DNA from: Blastopirellula retiformator
GTDB lineage: Bacteria > Planctomycetota > Planctomycetia > Pirellulales > Pirellulaceae
Direction of reading: 5' to 3'
Length of the DNA stretch: 64,000 nucleotides
Assembly (NCBI RefSeq): GCF_007859755.1
Contig: NZ_SJPF01000004.1
Coordinates: forward strand, 124,894 to 188,893
In this document: positions 1-9,720 of the stretch, one piece after another
Layout: each line of letters starts with the position of its first letter
How positions within the stretch are numbered: the first letter of the stretch is position 1
Program-made: the position numbers and the translations under genes
The notes under the pieces: generated by a model
Database searches by the model: none
Seen by the model: the letters and a program-made list of their open reading frames with translations, nothing else
What the model was told of the DNA's origin: nothing

Positions 1-621
1 AAAAGCGCCACCGGCGATCGAAAAACCACCGGCGATGCTGCTGGGGTTCTTCCAGAATCCGTCCGCGTCGTTCGAGGCGTCCGCGACGAAGATTGTGAAG
101 GCCCAATCGGTACCTTCGATCTCACGACGTGTGTTATTGAACAGGCGGATGTCTTTGACGATATCGCCGGTCCGCTGGGCCCCGACGTGGTTTAGAAATT
201 CGCCGGCCCAGGTGCTGAACTCGGCCGCTGAACGGCTGATCGGCTCGTAGCGCGTCTCAAACGGCGTATCGGCGTATTGGTAGTTGATGTGGAAGTTGAG
301 TTCGTGGACCGTGTTCTGCGTGGCGAGGGTATCGACCCACCACTGCATCGCTTCGTCGATCTTCGCTTTGGTCGCGTCGATTTCGGCCTGGGTCCAATCC
401 TCGGTACTGACGTCGATTCCGCCGGTCTGCTTCGACTCGAGAAACACGACGGTAACCGACACGTCGCCCAGCATATACTCGCCGGTATCGGTGGGAGCGG
501 CTCCCAGCGGAATGCCAGAGAAATTAAGCCGTGACTCGAGCGATTCGCAGCGGAGCGTCGCCGAGGCCGATTTCCGGCCGCGTAACGCGCGCTCCTTACG
601 AAATCGACGAGCGGAGGACAT
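1..621 (-). CDS. Partial secreted protein with planctomycete LExR motif, probable metalloprotease
   Basis: An open frame of 207 codons runs from an ATG at base 621 to the window edge without a stop, so the C-terminus lies outside. The N-terminus is basic (MSSARRFRKERALRGRKSA) and is followed by CESLESRLNFSG, a variant of the LExRxLLA-like motif found near the N-terminus of planctomycete exported proteins. The rest is acidic and hydrophilic, with a helix-like stretch (WTQAEIDATKAKIDEAMQWW) and then TDWAFTIFVADASNDADGFW near residue 180. The latter resembles the segment that precedes a zinc-binding helix in some planctomycete metalloproteases; this is recollection and the HExxH itself would lie outside the window. 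It points away from the next gene, which is on the same strand and upstream. The coding call is firm; the protease assignment is tentative. Confidence 0.75.
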   Translation of the reverse strand, partial: MSSARRFRKERALRGRKSASATLRCESLESRLNFSGIPLGAAPTDTGEYMLGDVSVTVVFLESKQTGGIDVSTEDWTQAEIDATKAKIDEAMQWWVDTLATQNTVHELNFHINYQYADTPFETRYEPISRSAAEFSTWAGEFLNHVGAQRTGDIVKDIRLFNNTRREIEGTDWAFTIFVADASNDADGFWKNPSSIAGGFSIAGGAF

Positions 622-678
622 AGATCAGAAACAACCGTCAATAGGGACGAGGCCAAACGAGACGCAGCGTTAATTCAA

Positions 679-2484
679 CTACATTGTCAAATGCGGATCA
701 TCGACCGAGAATTCTGCGAACGCTTCGTCAATCTTCTCCGAACTTTCCGGCGACTCCTCGCTGAGCGCCTCCTCGGCGGCGGCGACGATCAACATCGTTT
801 CCAGGTTCCCTTCGCTGACCGTCACGCTGCTCGCGATTTCGGAATCCGTCGTTGCCGATTCCTCTTCCGGAGTCGGTTGCGACGTCGTCGCGGTGCTGGC
901 GGTCGGGCCAGGCACAAACAAAGGCATGTAGGTCGGTGCAGGCGTCGAAATAGGCGAGTCGGCCAGCATCTCGTCTTCGACGTCGACCGATTCGCCCTCT
1001 AGGACAAAACCGCTAACGCCCACCGATTCACCTTCCATCAGGCTCGCCCCCGAGTCGAAATAGGGGAAGCCGTCGAAATAGCTGCGAGCCCGATCTCGAG
1101 CGTTGAAGACCGTCGTTCCGATGTTTCGCACCATCAACGCCAGGTCGACTAGATCAACGTAGCCGTCATGCGTGAAGTCCATGCGGTAGAGTTGATTGGC
1201 GGGCGTCGCCGCCTTGCCGATGTTACGAATGATGTAGGTCAGGTCAACGATCGAGATCGTCCGATCATCATCTAGGTCGTACGGAACAGCAAACAGTTCG
1301 GTCGATGGGACGTTGACGCCGCTGACGCCGGTCGTTTCGTAACCGCCGCCGTATTGGACCGTCGCTCCGCCGCCAACAAGCGTGAAGTCCGTAACGACCG
1401 GATCAGCGTAATCGCTTGCCGGCGTATTTGCGACGCCATTGCCGAGCGACTGATCGGGGCCAAACAGAATCCGCCCGACCAACACCGACTTGCCATCATT
1501 TCCCAAGCCTGAGAGAGGCGTCGAGAAGGTTGCGCTGACTCGATCGGCATAGGAAGCATAGACGGTGTTGGAAGGCGTAAATTTCAGGTCCGAGTTGCTC
1601 GTGAATGAAGAGGCGTTGTGATATTCATTGGTATAATCGATCACAACTGAGACCGACTTCACCGAACCGGTTTCCGGGGCCCGGGCGTAGATCTCTACGT
1701 AAAAGCTGTCCCACTCGTCGATCCACTCTGCATTGTCAGGCAGAGTCACGACTTCTCCATTCGAATCGACCGTCGTCGGCTGCTTGACGATGCGCATTTC
1801 GACATCGACCGGCAATCCCGCTTCAACCACCTCCAGCGTAATCGTCGCCTCGGTGTAGTCGATTTCGTCGGGATCTAAGAAGCCGCCCCCCTCGAGATTG
1901 GCGGTCGGGTTCAGGCTGTTAAATTTGTACTCATCGATCCCCCCTTGCTTTGTGTCGGGGAAAAACTCGTTGCTGAGCGGATGCATTGCCGAGATCGTGA
2001 ACTCACCCAGGGTGTTTTCCGCGACCATGGGAATCGTGAGCCACAGACGCGGCACGCCCGACCCATCGGCGGTTGAGATCTGGAAAGTTCCAATTTCTTC
2101 CAGGTAACCATCCACTGACTTCTGCGCGTTGTAGGTCGGCGTTTCTAGCGTGGGCGATCCTGGCCCCTGCAACAGACCGCTGGGCCCCGTGAAATCAAAC
2201 GCTTCCCCGTCATACTCGATGTCAAACACCGCGCTGGCCACCCCCAACGGGATCGACTTAAAGGGGGTTTCCTCTTCGTCAATATAGTTGGACGGCGGAT
2301 CGGCGATGTAGCGGAGGTCATCAACGTAGATCTGCAGATTGAACGCCTGGCCTTCGGTGATCGCAGTAATCTGATTTCCGGCCAAGTCGGTCGCACGTAA
2401 TTCGACGCCGACATAGTTGGTCAATACCTCGCGGGCTTCCAACGTCTCGAACGAGGGACGATATCGACGCAAGCAGTTTGACAT
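679..2484 (-). CDS. Dockerin-type secreted protein with cohesin-like domain
   Basis: The product is about 601 residues, taken from an ATG at 2484; a TTG 12 codons upstream is less likely because the ATG start gives the usual basic leader (MSNCLRRYRPSFETLEAREVLT) with the planctomycete LExRxLL-like motif. Two cohesin-like beta-rich regions follow, the second with DEWDSFYVEIYA, the signature shared with the proteins at 15904 and 22995. Near residues 400-455 are paired calcium-loop repeats (DLDDDRTISIVDL, then DFTHDGYVDLVDL, each followed by RNIG), which are dockerin type I-like. The tail is acidic and rich in Ser, Thr and Glu. Known role of such modules: non-covalent assembly of extracellular proteins. 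The partner is unknown. The gene is divergent from the protein at 2966 across a 481-base gap. Confidence 0.85.
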   Translation of the reverse strand: MSNCLRRYRPSFETLEAREVLTNYVGVELRATDLAGNQITAITEGQAFNLQIYVDDLRYIADPPSNYIDEEETPFKSIPLGVASAVFDIEYDGEAFDFTGPSGLLQGPGSPTLETPTYNAQKSVDGYLEEIGTFQISTADGSGVPRLWLTIPMVAENTLGEFTISAMHPLSNEFFPDTKQGGIDEYKFNSLNPTANLEGGGFLDPDEIDYTEATITLEVVEAGLPVDVEMRIVKQPTTVDSNGEVVTLPDNAEWIDEWDSFYVEIYARAPETGSVKSVSVVIDYTNEYHNASSFTSNSDLKFTPSNTVYASYADRVSATFSTPLSGLGNDGKSVLVGRILFGPDQSLGNGVANTPASDYADPVVTDFTLVGGGATVQYGGGYETTGVSGVNVPSTELFAVPYDLDDDRTISIVDLTYIIRNIGKAATPANQLYRMDFTHDGYVDLVDLALMVRNIGTTVFNARDRARSYFDGFPYFDSGASLMEGESVGVSGFVLEGESVDVEDEMLADSPISTPAPTYMPLFVPGPTASTATTSQPTPEEESATTDSEIASSVTVSEGNLETMLIVAAAEEALSEESPESSEKIDEAFAEFSVDDPHLTM

Positions 2485-2965
2485 GAATGAATCTCGCGAT
2501 GAGCGAAGATGGAGTGACAACTAAAAGCGGCCGGTTTGATGCGGAAATGCAACTTCCTCACGATAATTGCAACCCGCGCCCTCAACAACAACAATCCCCC
2601 CGCTAAACGCGACACAAGGCCGCCTGCAGCGACCATAGGGATTATTCCGGCCGATACCAGGATGGCTGGTCAGAATCTGATGCGCTTATATGGGGCAAAG
2701 TTCCCTTTTGGGCACATCACCGCGTCAAATTTCAACGATTTCACAAAAAAATCGTCCAGTTCGGGAACTTCGCATCCGAGGGTTGCGACAAAAAGCATCG
2801 AATTGCCGGATCGCCCAAGTAATACCGCCCAGACAAAACGTAGCGATTGGGGCGATTCGAGGAATTTGATTGCGAAGCCGAATTAGCACAACTATCCTGG
2901 GCCGCAAGGCTCCCCAGTCCTCCCTGCTTATCCCGTTTAAACACATCCAGAACCGTTGGCTGGCC
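2485..2965. other. Divergent intergenic region
   Basis: This gap separates two divergently transcribed surface-protein genes and must hold both promoters. I see no convincing gene, RNA or strong hairpin. The long leader on the plus side (bases 2890-2965) could also be part of a translated TTG-started extension of the next gene, but the ATG at 2966 fits the family better. Confidence 0.5.
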
Positions 2966-5497
2966 ATGAAAAAGCGAAATAAATCTGCCTCCAAACGCCG
3001 TCCGTCGAATCGCCGCTCCTCGCGAAAACCGGCCGTCAGTATGGAAGCCCTCGAACCCCGAGCAATGCTGGCGTCCGACCTCAACGCCTGGCATAACCCG
3101 ACTCTGGCGCATGACGTCAACGGCGACAATCTGGTCGACCACAACGATCTGGAAATCGTGGTTTCGCAGTTGCGACTCGGTTCCCGCAGTCTTTCCAGCT
3201 CTAGCCAGTCGGCAGGCGGGCTGGAAGGGGAACAGGTCGTTTACCTCGACATCAACAATGACGGCCTGTTCACTCCGATGGACCTGAACTCGCTGCTGGG
3301 CGAGCTGTTGGAAGCGGAAGACGCCGGCAAGGAATACTCCGCCGCGTTCACGTTCGAGATCATCCAAGAGGACGACATGAGCAACCCGGTCGTCATCGGT
3401 ACGGCCGTGACCGATTTCGATCCCAACAGCCAAGATCCGATCATCTTCCCAGAGGATATCGAGGTCGAACAAAAGCCATTCACGCTCAACATCTATATTC
3501 GCAACACTTCGGCGATTACCGGCGTCACCTTTGGGATGGACGAAAGTCCCGATATTGCGGCCGCGTTCCTCAACATCAATTTTGATTCAAGTATCGTAAC
3601 GCCCACCGATGCCGGAAGTTTCGCCGCCCCCTTTGACAACGATGGCGGAATCGTCCCCGCCATTGATGGCAACTCGATTGTCAATGCTGGCGGCGGCACC
3701 ACGTTCAGCGATTCGCAGGTAACCGGGGGCTGGGAAAGCAATCAGTTGCTTTACACCGTCGAATTTAACCCGACGCAGTCCGGCGCCTTCATGCTGCAAG
3801 GCGAGATGGCGAATCTTGAGGACGAAAACGACCCGGACCAAAACGCCGCCGCGGTCGTCTTCACCGATGCCCGGATCGAGCAAAACGGGATGGTTACCCA
3901 GCTCGACATCGTCAACTTGGCCTTCCCTAAATTTAACGTCACCGTCCTGCAGCGTCCTGGCGCCAACAACGACAGCGTCGACGTCTCGGCCGACCTGGTT
4001 AACGAGATCGAAGCGGGCGACACGCGAATCGTCGAAATCGATGGCGTGAATTACCTGGCGATCGACGTCAAGGCGAACGATCTCAACTTCAATGGCGATC
4101 CGCTCACCGACGGCTCGGAGGTCGATCTGGCCTTGGGCAATTCGATCGCCATCGACGAGCTTCCCGATGATCAGGCCCTGCAGCAACGGGTAATGATTTA
4201 CACCCAAACCGATTACGCGATCGCTGGCTTCAGCGACGAGTATCTGGTCTATCTGTTGCCGAGCGACCAATCGGGCGTTGAATCGTTTGAATACATGATC
4301 ACCGACCCGAATGCAGTCGAGGATCCGACGACGGCGACCGTCACCGTCAACATCGCCCAGGTGCTCGTCGCCGTTGATGACGGCGACGCGACCACGCCGT
4401 TCGCCGAAGTCGAGCCGAACCAAACCGTCACGCTGCTTGTTCTGGAAGAAGTTAACGCTCCCGACTTCACTGGCGAAAACCCAGACTTCATCGCTGGCGA
4501 CGGCATGGAAGACTCGCTTGGTAACATCGTCATTACGGATGTCGCCGGTCAGGCGTTTGACGATGGCCGCCTTGTAATCGCCGCCGACGGCAAATCGCTG
4601 GCGTACACGGGGGCAGCGCTTCCAGGCCTAGAAACCTTCACCTACACGATCACCTACGTCGATGACCTGGGCGATCCGATCCTGGACGACCTGAATCAGC
4701 CGATTACCGACATGGCGACCGTTACGGTTCGCATTCCGATCAACAGTCGGATCGGCGGAGGCCTCTATTTTGACGTCAACAACAACGGCGCCTGGGATGG
4801 CAACGGCTCGACCAGCGCTACGCCGGAACAGTTTATCGGCGGCATCCGGGTTGAGCTGTACGATGGCGGCACGCTGGTCGCCGAGACCTTCTCTTCGGAA
4901 GCGGATGGAACGTTCGAGTTCCTCCGCATCGAGGAAGGCACCTATTCGATCAAGATCAACCAGCCGAAGTTCGTCTACAAGTTCGGTACCGGCCTCTCTG
5001 GAGCGTTGCCGGCCAATTGGAGCGTGCAAAGCGACGGTTCGGTGGTCATCAGCAACATGACCATCAGCGCCACTGGCGTGCTGGAGTTCAACGGTTTGAA
5101 CCTCGGTTACCTGGGACGCACCGGCGCCTATCGTGGTTTGGCGGACCAACTTTCCGACGTTGGTGACGAATCGATCACCTTCGCGGTTTCCAAGCAGGCG
5201 GACGGTTCCGGCGTGCTAGAATGGTACTCGGTCGACGAAGGTTGGTCCGAACTGGTGAAGATCGACGGGTTCCTGTTCAACTCGACGACCAAGACCGGCC
5301 AGGCCGTTCTGCTCATCGATCAGGATGGGGATTCGGCGACCCCGGACGTCGTCGCTCCGATCACGTTCTCGCCGAACCATCCGAACTTCGTCTTGATCGC
5401 CGATACGGATGACGCCGTCATCTTTATGCTTAATGGCGATATCGAAACGATCGTCGATCACCTGTCGACCGTCGACGTCGCGTTCTCAGACTTCTAA
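2966..5497 (+). CDS. Surface protein with N-terminal dockerin pair, cohesin-like and SdrD-B-like domains
   Basis: The product is 843 residues from an ATG at 2966. The leader is strongly basic (MKKRNKSASKRRPSNRRSS) and is followed by MEALEPRAMLASDL, the clearest example in this window of the LEPRxxLAS motif. Dockerin-like calcium loops lie unusually close to the N-terminus (DVNGDNLVDHNDL near residue 49, DINNDGLFTPMDL near 95). Then comes a cohesin-like beta-sandwich (about 155-330), two cadherin/Ig-like repeats with DPNAVEDPTTATVTVNI (about 330-590), and an SdrD-B/carboxypeptidase-regulatory-like fold (GGGLYFDVNNNGAWDGNG near 597 to 680). It is predicted to be exported and displayed outside the cell. 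The gene is monocistronic and ends at a strong hairpin terminator. Exact function is unknown. Confidence 0.88.
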   Translation: MKKRNKSASKRRPSNRRSSRKPAVSMEALEPRAMLASDLNAWHNPTLAHDVNGDNLVDHNDLEIVVSQLRLGSRSLSSSSQSAGGLEGEQVVYLDINNDGLFTPMDLNSLLGELLEAEDAGKEYSAAFTFEIIQEDDMSNPVVIGTAVTDFDPNSQDPIIFPEDIEVEQKPFTLNIYIRNTSAITGVTFGMDESPDIAAAFLNINFDSSIVTPTDAGSFAAPFDNDGGIVPAIDGNSIVNAGGGTTFSDSQVTGGWESNQLLYTVEFNPTQSGAFMLQGEMANLEDENDPDQNAAAVVFTDARIEQNGMVTQLDIVNLAFPKFNVTVLQRPGANNDSVDVSADLVNEIEAGDTRIVEIDGVNYLAIDVKANDLNFNGDPLTDGSEVDLALGNSIAIDELPDDQALQQRVMIYTQTDYAIAGFSDEYLVYLLPSDQSGVESFEYMITDPNAVEDPTTATVTVNIAQVLVAVDDGDATTPFAEVEPNQTVTLLVLEEVNAPDFTGENPDFIAGDGMEDSLGNIVITDVAGQAFDDGRLVIAADGKSLAYTGAALPGLETFTYTITYVDDLGDPILDDLNQPITDMATVTVRIPINSRIGGGLYFDVNNNGAWDGNGSTSATPEQFIGGIRVELYDGGTLVAETFSSEADGTFEFLRIEEGTYSIKINQPKFVYKFGTGLSGALPANWSVQSDGSVVISNMTISATGVLEFNGLNLGYLGRTGAYRGLADQLSDVGDESITFAVSKQADGSGVLEWYSVDEGWSELVKIDGFLFNSTTKTGQAVLLIDQDGDSATPDVVAPITFSPNHPNFVLIADTDDAVIFMLNGDIETIVDHLSTVDVAFSDF

Positions 5498-5534
5498 ACG
5501 CAACTTCGCTGACGTTCGAGTTTCAAGAAACGAA

Positions 5535-5568
5535 CAGAGCCGGCCCTTTTGGGTCGGCTCTGTTTTTT
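5535..5568 (+). terminator. Rho-independent terminator of the 2966 gene
   Basis: An 11-base stem (CAGAGCCGGCC pairing with GGTCGGCTCTG, one G-T wobble) with a short T-rich loop is followed by a run of six T. It sits 38 bases after the stop codon and between convergent genes. Confidence 0.85.
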
Positions 5569-5587
5569 GTTGTGGATGCGACTTCGC

Positions 5588-6994
5588 TTAGTAGTGGAAG
5601 TCGACGCCAAAGGTCATACCCAAGGCCCAATAGTCGTCGTCGCCGAAGGCGAACACCGGGTCGCCGCCACTGGGATTGATCGTCCCGGGGATGGCGCTTT
5701 GAGCCAGTGCGACATCGCTGACATAGATGTAGGTGCAACCGACCTTCAGGTCGACGTTGCAGGTCAACGCGTAGATCAAGTCGAGCTGGCCTTCCGGGAT
5801 GAAGCAGAAGACGTCTCGCGAGTAGCTGCCGATATTCGAGTCTTGAGCGTAGACGCCGCCGCTGAAGATGTCGACCGTGCCGAAGACGTCTTCGGTTCGC
5901 GAACCGTTGATCGCCATCCGCTGATGCATACCGCCGATCGCAATCTTGCCCATCGCTCGCCAGGTAAACGGGCCATCCTGGAAGTCGAAGATCAAACCGA
6001 ATTGGGCGCCGTTGAACTCGTTCTTCGCTTGGAAGATGTCGTTGTAGCTAACGACCGTTCCGACTGGGAACGAACCGCCGCCGACAGACGTAAACTGGGC
6101 GTTGTTCGACAAGGCGTCGTCGATCCGGGCGAAGTAGTAACCGGTCACAAAGTCGACCCGATTCGCGTGGCTCGTGTAAAGGTGCTTGGTGATGAACGCG
6201 TCGCCGGTGTAGAAGTTGTTCGTCTTCCGAATGTCGACCGTCGTATTGTTGGCCGCGTTGGCGCCGACGGTTTCGGCGATCACGATCGACGAGTTGGCGC
6301 TGGTGTTCGTGTTAAAGAACGGGTAGGCCAGCACCGGGAACTGCGTCGAAGTGGTGCTGATGCCCAACACTTCTCGCTCCAAGGCGAGGAAGCTACCGCC
6401 GACCGACCAGTTTTGATAGTCGTCCAGCCATAGCCCCGTGGTGATCCGGGCGCCGGTCAAAGCATGACCTTGCTCGGAACCGCCAAACAAGATCTGCGTC
6501 GACGGATCGCCAATCACGCCCTGGGCGCCAGGATCGCTGGTCGTCAGCAGCGGCGGCAGGTTCGAGCTCTTCCGCCACATGACCAGCAAGTCGGCCGAGC
6601 CGTAAACTCGCGGCGGCAGATCACAGTTGTTGCATGAAGCGTCATGCATCGTTTCGTGGTAGGGCGAACCCTCCATAACGCTGTCGCCGTACTCTTGTCC
6701 GGGGACATATTGTTCGTATTCGATCGGGGCGCCGTGCATGGCGGGATCTTGATATCCGGCCGGGGCGACGCCTTGGTATCCCATTGGCGCCGCGGCATTG
6801 CCGGGCGCAGGTCCCATGGGACCATACGGCATCGCATAACCTCCACCCATCGCCGAGTAGCCGGCCGGCGCGCCGTACCCAGGCGCCGCTTGCGGCGGAT
6901 AGTCTGGGGCATTCGGCATTTGGGCGCCGACTTGCGTCGAGAAGAGTGCAACGGCGGATAAGGCCGTCGACAGAATCAACTTTTTGGGCTTCAT
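5588..6994 (-). CDS. BBP7 family outer-membrane beta-barrel protein
   Basis: The product is 468 residues from the ATG at 6994, which gives a clean signal peptide (MKPKKLILSTALSAVALFSTQVGA, cleavage before Q). A 30-codon upstream extension exists but would bury the signal peptide. Residues 25-130 are low-complexity Pro/Gly/Ala/Tyr/Met (PMGPAPGNAAAPMGYQG style). The segment VYGSADLLVMWRKSSNLPPL marks the start of the BBP7 domain, a family expanded in planctomycetes. Many alternating aromatic/hydrophobic strands follow, and the chain ends in WALGMTFGVDFHY, with a terminal aromatic residue as in barrel proteins. It probably sits in the outer membrane; transport or structural role is not known. 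It converges with the 2966 gene across a terminator. Confidence 0.85.
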   Translation of the reverse strand: MKPKKLILSTALSAVALFSTQVGAQMPNAPDYPPQAAPGYGAPAGYSAMGGGYAMPYGPMGPAPGNAAAPMGYQGVAPAGYQDPAMHGAPIEYEQYVPGQEYGDSVMEGSPYHETMHDASCNNCDLPPRVYGSADLLVMWRKSSNLPPLLTTSDPGAQGVIGDPSTQILFGGSEQGHALTGARITTGLWLDDYQNWSVGGSFLALEREVLGISTTSTQFPVLAYPFFNTNTSANSSIVIAETVGANAANNTTVDIRKTNNFYTGDAFITKHLYTSHANRVDFVTGYYFARIDDALSNNAQFTSVGGGSFPVGTVVSYNDIFQAKNEFNGAQFGLIFDFQDGPFTWRAMGKIAIGGMHQRMAINGSRTEDVFGTVDIFSGGVYAQDSNIGSYSRDVFCFIPEGQLDLIYALTCNVDLKVGCTYIYVSDVALAQSAIPGTINPSGGDPVFAFGDDDYWALGMTFGVDFHY

Positions 6995-7462
6995 GATCTT
7001 TGCTCGCACGCTACGACTACTAAACGTGTTCATGCCATGCGCCGGGGCGATGCGGATTGAGCCGCAAGCATGAGGCGAATTCAAGGTGGTTTCTGGCGAG
7101 ACGAAGACTCCGCTTCGTCATCGTTTAGTCACGTCCGTGGCTCTCGCGAACCGCCTCCGCTCACCGAGCGTAATGCGGTTGTCCTGGACGTATTAGTGAT
7201 GTCGGCGAAACCGCCTGTAGCGATTAAGCAAAAGCACGCTTCAGCCGTCATAAACCGAATTATCGATCGGTCGCAGGATGGCGATCGGCAGGCCAGGGGA
7301 GCTGCGCAGACTTTGCGGCGGGGCGAATGAAAAAGGCGCTCCGGGCAGATCTTACCTATTTTAACGGCAGCAATCCCATACTTTCCGATTTCTAGACGGT
7401 AGGAACCTTTGCGACAGGAAGTCATACTAAATAGCTGTCGCACATTCCTTCCAAGAGACCTC
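6995..7462. other. Divergent intergenic region
   Basis: This 468-base gap lies between the BBP7 gene (minus) and the SecA-like gene (plus), so it should carry both promoters. Short frames on either strand show no family resemblance and no good ribosome site. I see no strong hairpin or repeat. Confidence 0.45.
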
Positions 7463-9427
7463 ATGACGACGCAAATCGCCGAATCCCGTTCCTTTCGAGC
7501 CGATCCCTTCTCCCAGGCCTACAGCGTGGTGACGGGCCGCGGCTTGGGGCGTTTTGTCGCAGAACTCCCCAAGATCGAGCGTTTTGAAGAAGAGTTCAAA
7601 AACAAATCCGACCGGGAACTTCGGAAATATAGCCTGGGTCTCCGCCATCGCGCCAAAAGCGGCGAACCGCTAGCACGCTTGCTTCCCGAAGCGTTCGCTC
7701 TCGTCCGAGAGGCAGGGCGGCGAACCATTCGCATGCGGCATTACGACGTGCAGTTGATCGGCGGCATGATCATGTTCAACGGCGCCATCGCCGAGATGGA
7801 AACGGGCGAAGGCAAAACGCTGACCGCCACGCTCCCCATGTATCTCTACGCGCTGCCAGGCAATGGCGCCCACCTGGCGACGGTCAATGATTATCTGGCC
7901 CGCCGCGACGCCGAAATCATGCAGCCGCTGTACGAAATGCTGGGCATGTCGATCGGCGTGGTTGAGTCGCAAATGCAGTCCGACGCGCGTCGCAAAGCGT
8001 ACGCCTGTGATATCACCTACGGCACCTCGAAGGAGTTCGGGTTCGACTTTCTGCGCGATCGCCTGCTGATACGGCAGATTCGCGAACAAGGGCTTGGCGT
8101 GCTTGGCGCTTTAATGTCAAAAGACGAAGAAACGAACGAGCAACCGGTGCAGCGCAGCGCCTATTTCTGCTTGGTCGACGAGGCCGATAGCGTTTTGATC
8201 GACGATGCCCGGACGCCGCTGATTATTAGCTCGATCCCAGGCGAAGCGGAAGAACGGGCGGTCGCCTGTTTTCGTTGGGCGGCCGAGAAATGCAAGGAAT
8301 TTGACGAAGACGACCACTACGAATACGACCACGACCGCAAGTCGGTCGAACTGACGATCGAAGGCCGGTTGTTGGTACGCCGACTGCCGAAACCGCCCGA
8401 ACTCGATTCGGTCGGTCTGGTCGATCTGTATGACTATATCGAGCGAGCCATCAAGGTTGCCCGCGACTTCCACTTCAACCAGCATTACGTCATCAACGAA
8501 GGAGAGATCGTCATCGTTGACGAGTCGACCGGACGTTTGGCCGAAGGGCGAAAGTGGAGCGGCGGCATCCATCAGGCGATCGAAGCCAAAGAAGAAATCG
8601 AAGTGACCGTCGCCACCGGCCAAGCGGCGCGCATCACCGTGCAGGACATGTTCATTCGCTATCGCCACTTGGGCGGCATGACCGGCACCGCGTCAACCTC
8701 GACGGCCGAGTTCAAGAAGATCTACAAGCTCAACGTCATTCGCTGTCCCACCAACCGTAAGGTCCAGCGACAAATCTGGCCCGACCGCGTCTTTGGCACC
8801 GAAGACGCCAAGTGGGCGGCGATCATTGAAGAAATCCGCGAAATTCATGGCCAAGGTCGCCCGATTTTGATCGGTACCCGCACGATCGAGAAAAGCGAGC
8901 ACCTGGCGAAACTGCTGGAAGCGGAAGGGATCGAGCACGAAGTCCTCAACGCCCGGCATGTGGCGATCGAAGCCGAGATCGTCTCCCGCGCCGGCGCTCC
9001 CGGCAAGGTGACCGTCGCCACCAACATGGCGGGCCGCGGTACCGACATCAAGCTTTCCCAGGAGATTAAAGACCTGGGAGGTTTGCATGTGATCTGCACC
9101 GAACTTCACGACTCGGCCCGGATCGATCGTCAGCTGGTCGGACGTTGCGGCCGCCAGGGAGACCCCGGCAGCGTGCGTCAGTTCATGTCGCTCGACGACG
9201 ATTGTTTGCGCATCGGGTACGGCCCGATCCGCGCCGAAAAGCTGGCCGCCATTGGCGAAAAGGCGAGCGGTGAACTCAATCAGTACGCTTCGCTCTTCCG
9301 CAAAGCGCAGCGGAAAATCGAACGTAAGCACTTTGGCGACCGCAAAGTCCTGCTCTATCACGAAAAGATGCGGAAGAAAATGCACCGCGAAATGGGCCAA
9401 GACCCCTACCTAGACTCCCCAGATTAA
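7463..9427 (+). CDS. Shortened SecA-like preprotein translocase ATPase
   Basis: The product is 654 residues from the ATG at 7463 (AAGAGA lies six bases upstream). It shows the SecA DEAD-box motor: Walker A GEGKT (115-119), DEAD (239-242) within the LVDEADSVLIDDARTPLI motif, MTGTAST, TNMAGRGTDIKL and RQLVGRCGRQGDPGS. The pre-protein cross-linking region between the motor halves is present. After the long scaffold helix (AQRKIERKHFGDRKVLLYHE) the protein stops. It therefore lacks the wing domain, two-helix finger and zinc tail of full SecA (about 900 residues in E. coli). It is first in a same-strand set with HlyD-like and M50 genes, ending at the terminator at 15664. Likely an accessory SecA-type ATPase at the inner membrane; whether it moves protein is unproven. 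Confidence 0.9.
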   Translation: MTTQIAESRSFRADPFSQAYSVVTGRGLGRFVAELPKIERFEEEFKNKSDRELRKYSLGLRHRAKSGEPLARLLPEAFALVREAGRRTIRMRHYDVQLIGGMIMFNGAIAEMETGEGKTLTATLPMYLYALPGNGAHLATVNDYLARRDAEIMQPLYEMLGMSIGVVESQMQSDARRKAYACDITYGTSKEFGFDFLRDRLLIRQIREQGLGVLGALMSKDEETNEQPVQRSAYFCLVDEADSVLIDDARTPLIISSIPGEAEERAVACFRWAAEKCKEFDEDDHYEYDHDRKSVELTIEGRLLVRRLPKPPELDSVGLVDLYDYIERAIKVARDFHFNQHYVINEGEIVIVDESTGRLAEGRKWSGGIHQAIEAKEEIEVTVATGQAARITVQDMFIRYRHLGGMTGTASTSTAEFKKIYKLNVIRCPTNRKVQRQIWPDRVFGTEDAKWAAIIEEIREIHGQGRPILIGTRTIEKSEHLAKLLEAEGIEHEVLNARHVAIEAEIVSRAGAPGKVTVATNMAGRGTDIKLSQEIKDLGGLHVICTELHDSARIDRQLVGRCGRQGDPGSVRQFMSLDDDCLRIGYGPIRAEKLAAIGEKASGELNQYASLFRKAQRKIERKHFGDRKVLLYHEKMRKKMHREMGQDPYLDSPD

Positions 9428-9720
9428 CATCGCGACCCGCATTTTCGTCGCATCCGGAACGAAATCGCAATTCAGAACGTCTGAATTGTTTGGGCCAGTT
9501 CGCTTGCGCTTTCGTACTGAAGTTCAATCGCCATCGGTCGTTACGACCGTTGCAATCCTCATAGCCGGTTTGATGGGAGAGATCGCTGGACTTTCCCAAA
9601 GATCTGATCTGGTTTTGAAATACGTCAATTTCGGTTTTTGCTCGCCGTTGGTATGGTGGGACGTAAGATTCTGTTGTTGGAATCCCTCCCCAGGGTTCCC
9701 AATCCCCTCCGAAGCTCTTG

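Noticed and set aside
7129-7464. Minus-strand 111-codon frame between BBP7 and SecA-like genes
   Set aside because: No ribosome site or recognisable motif; it would overlap the SecA promoter region.
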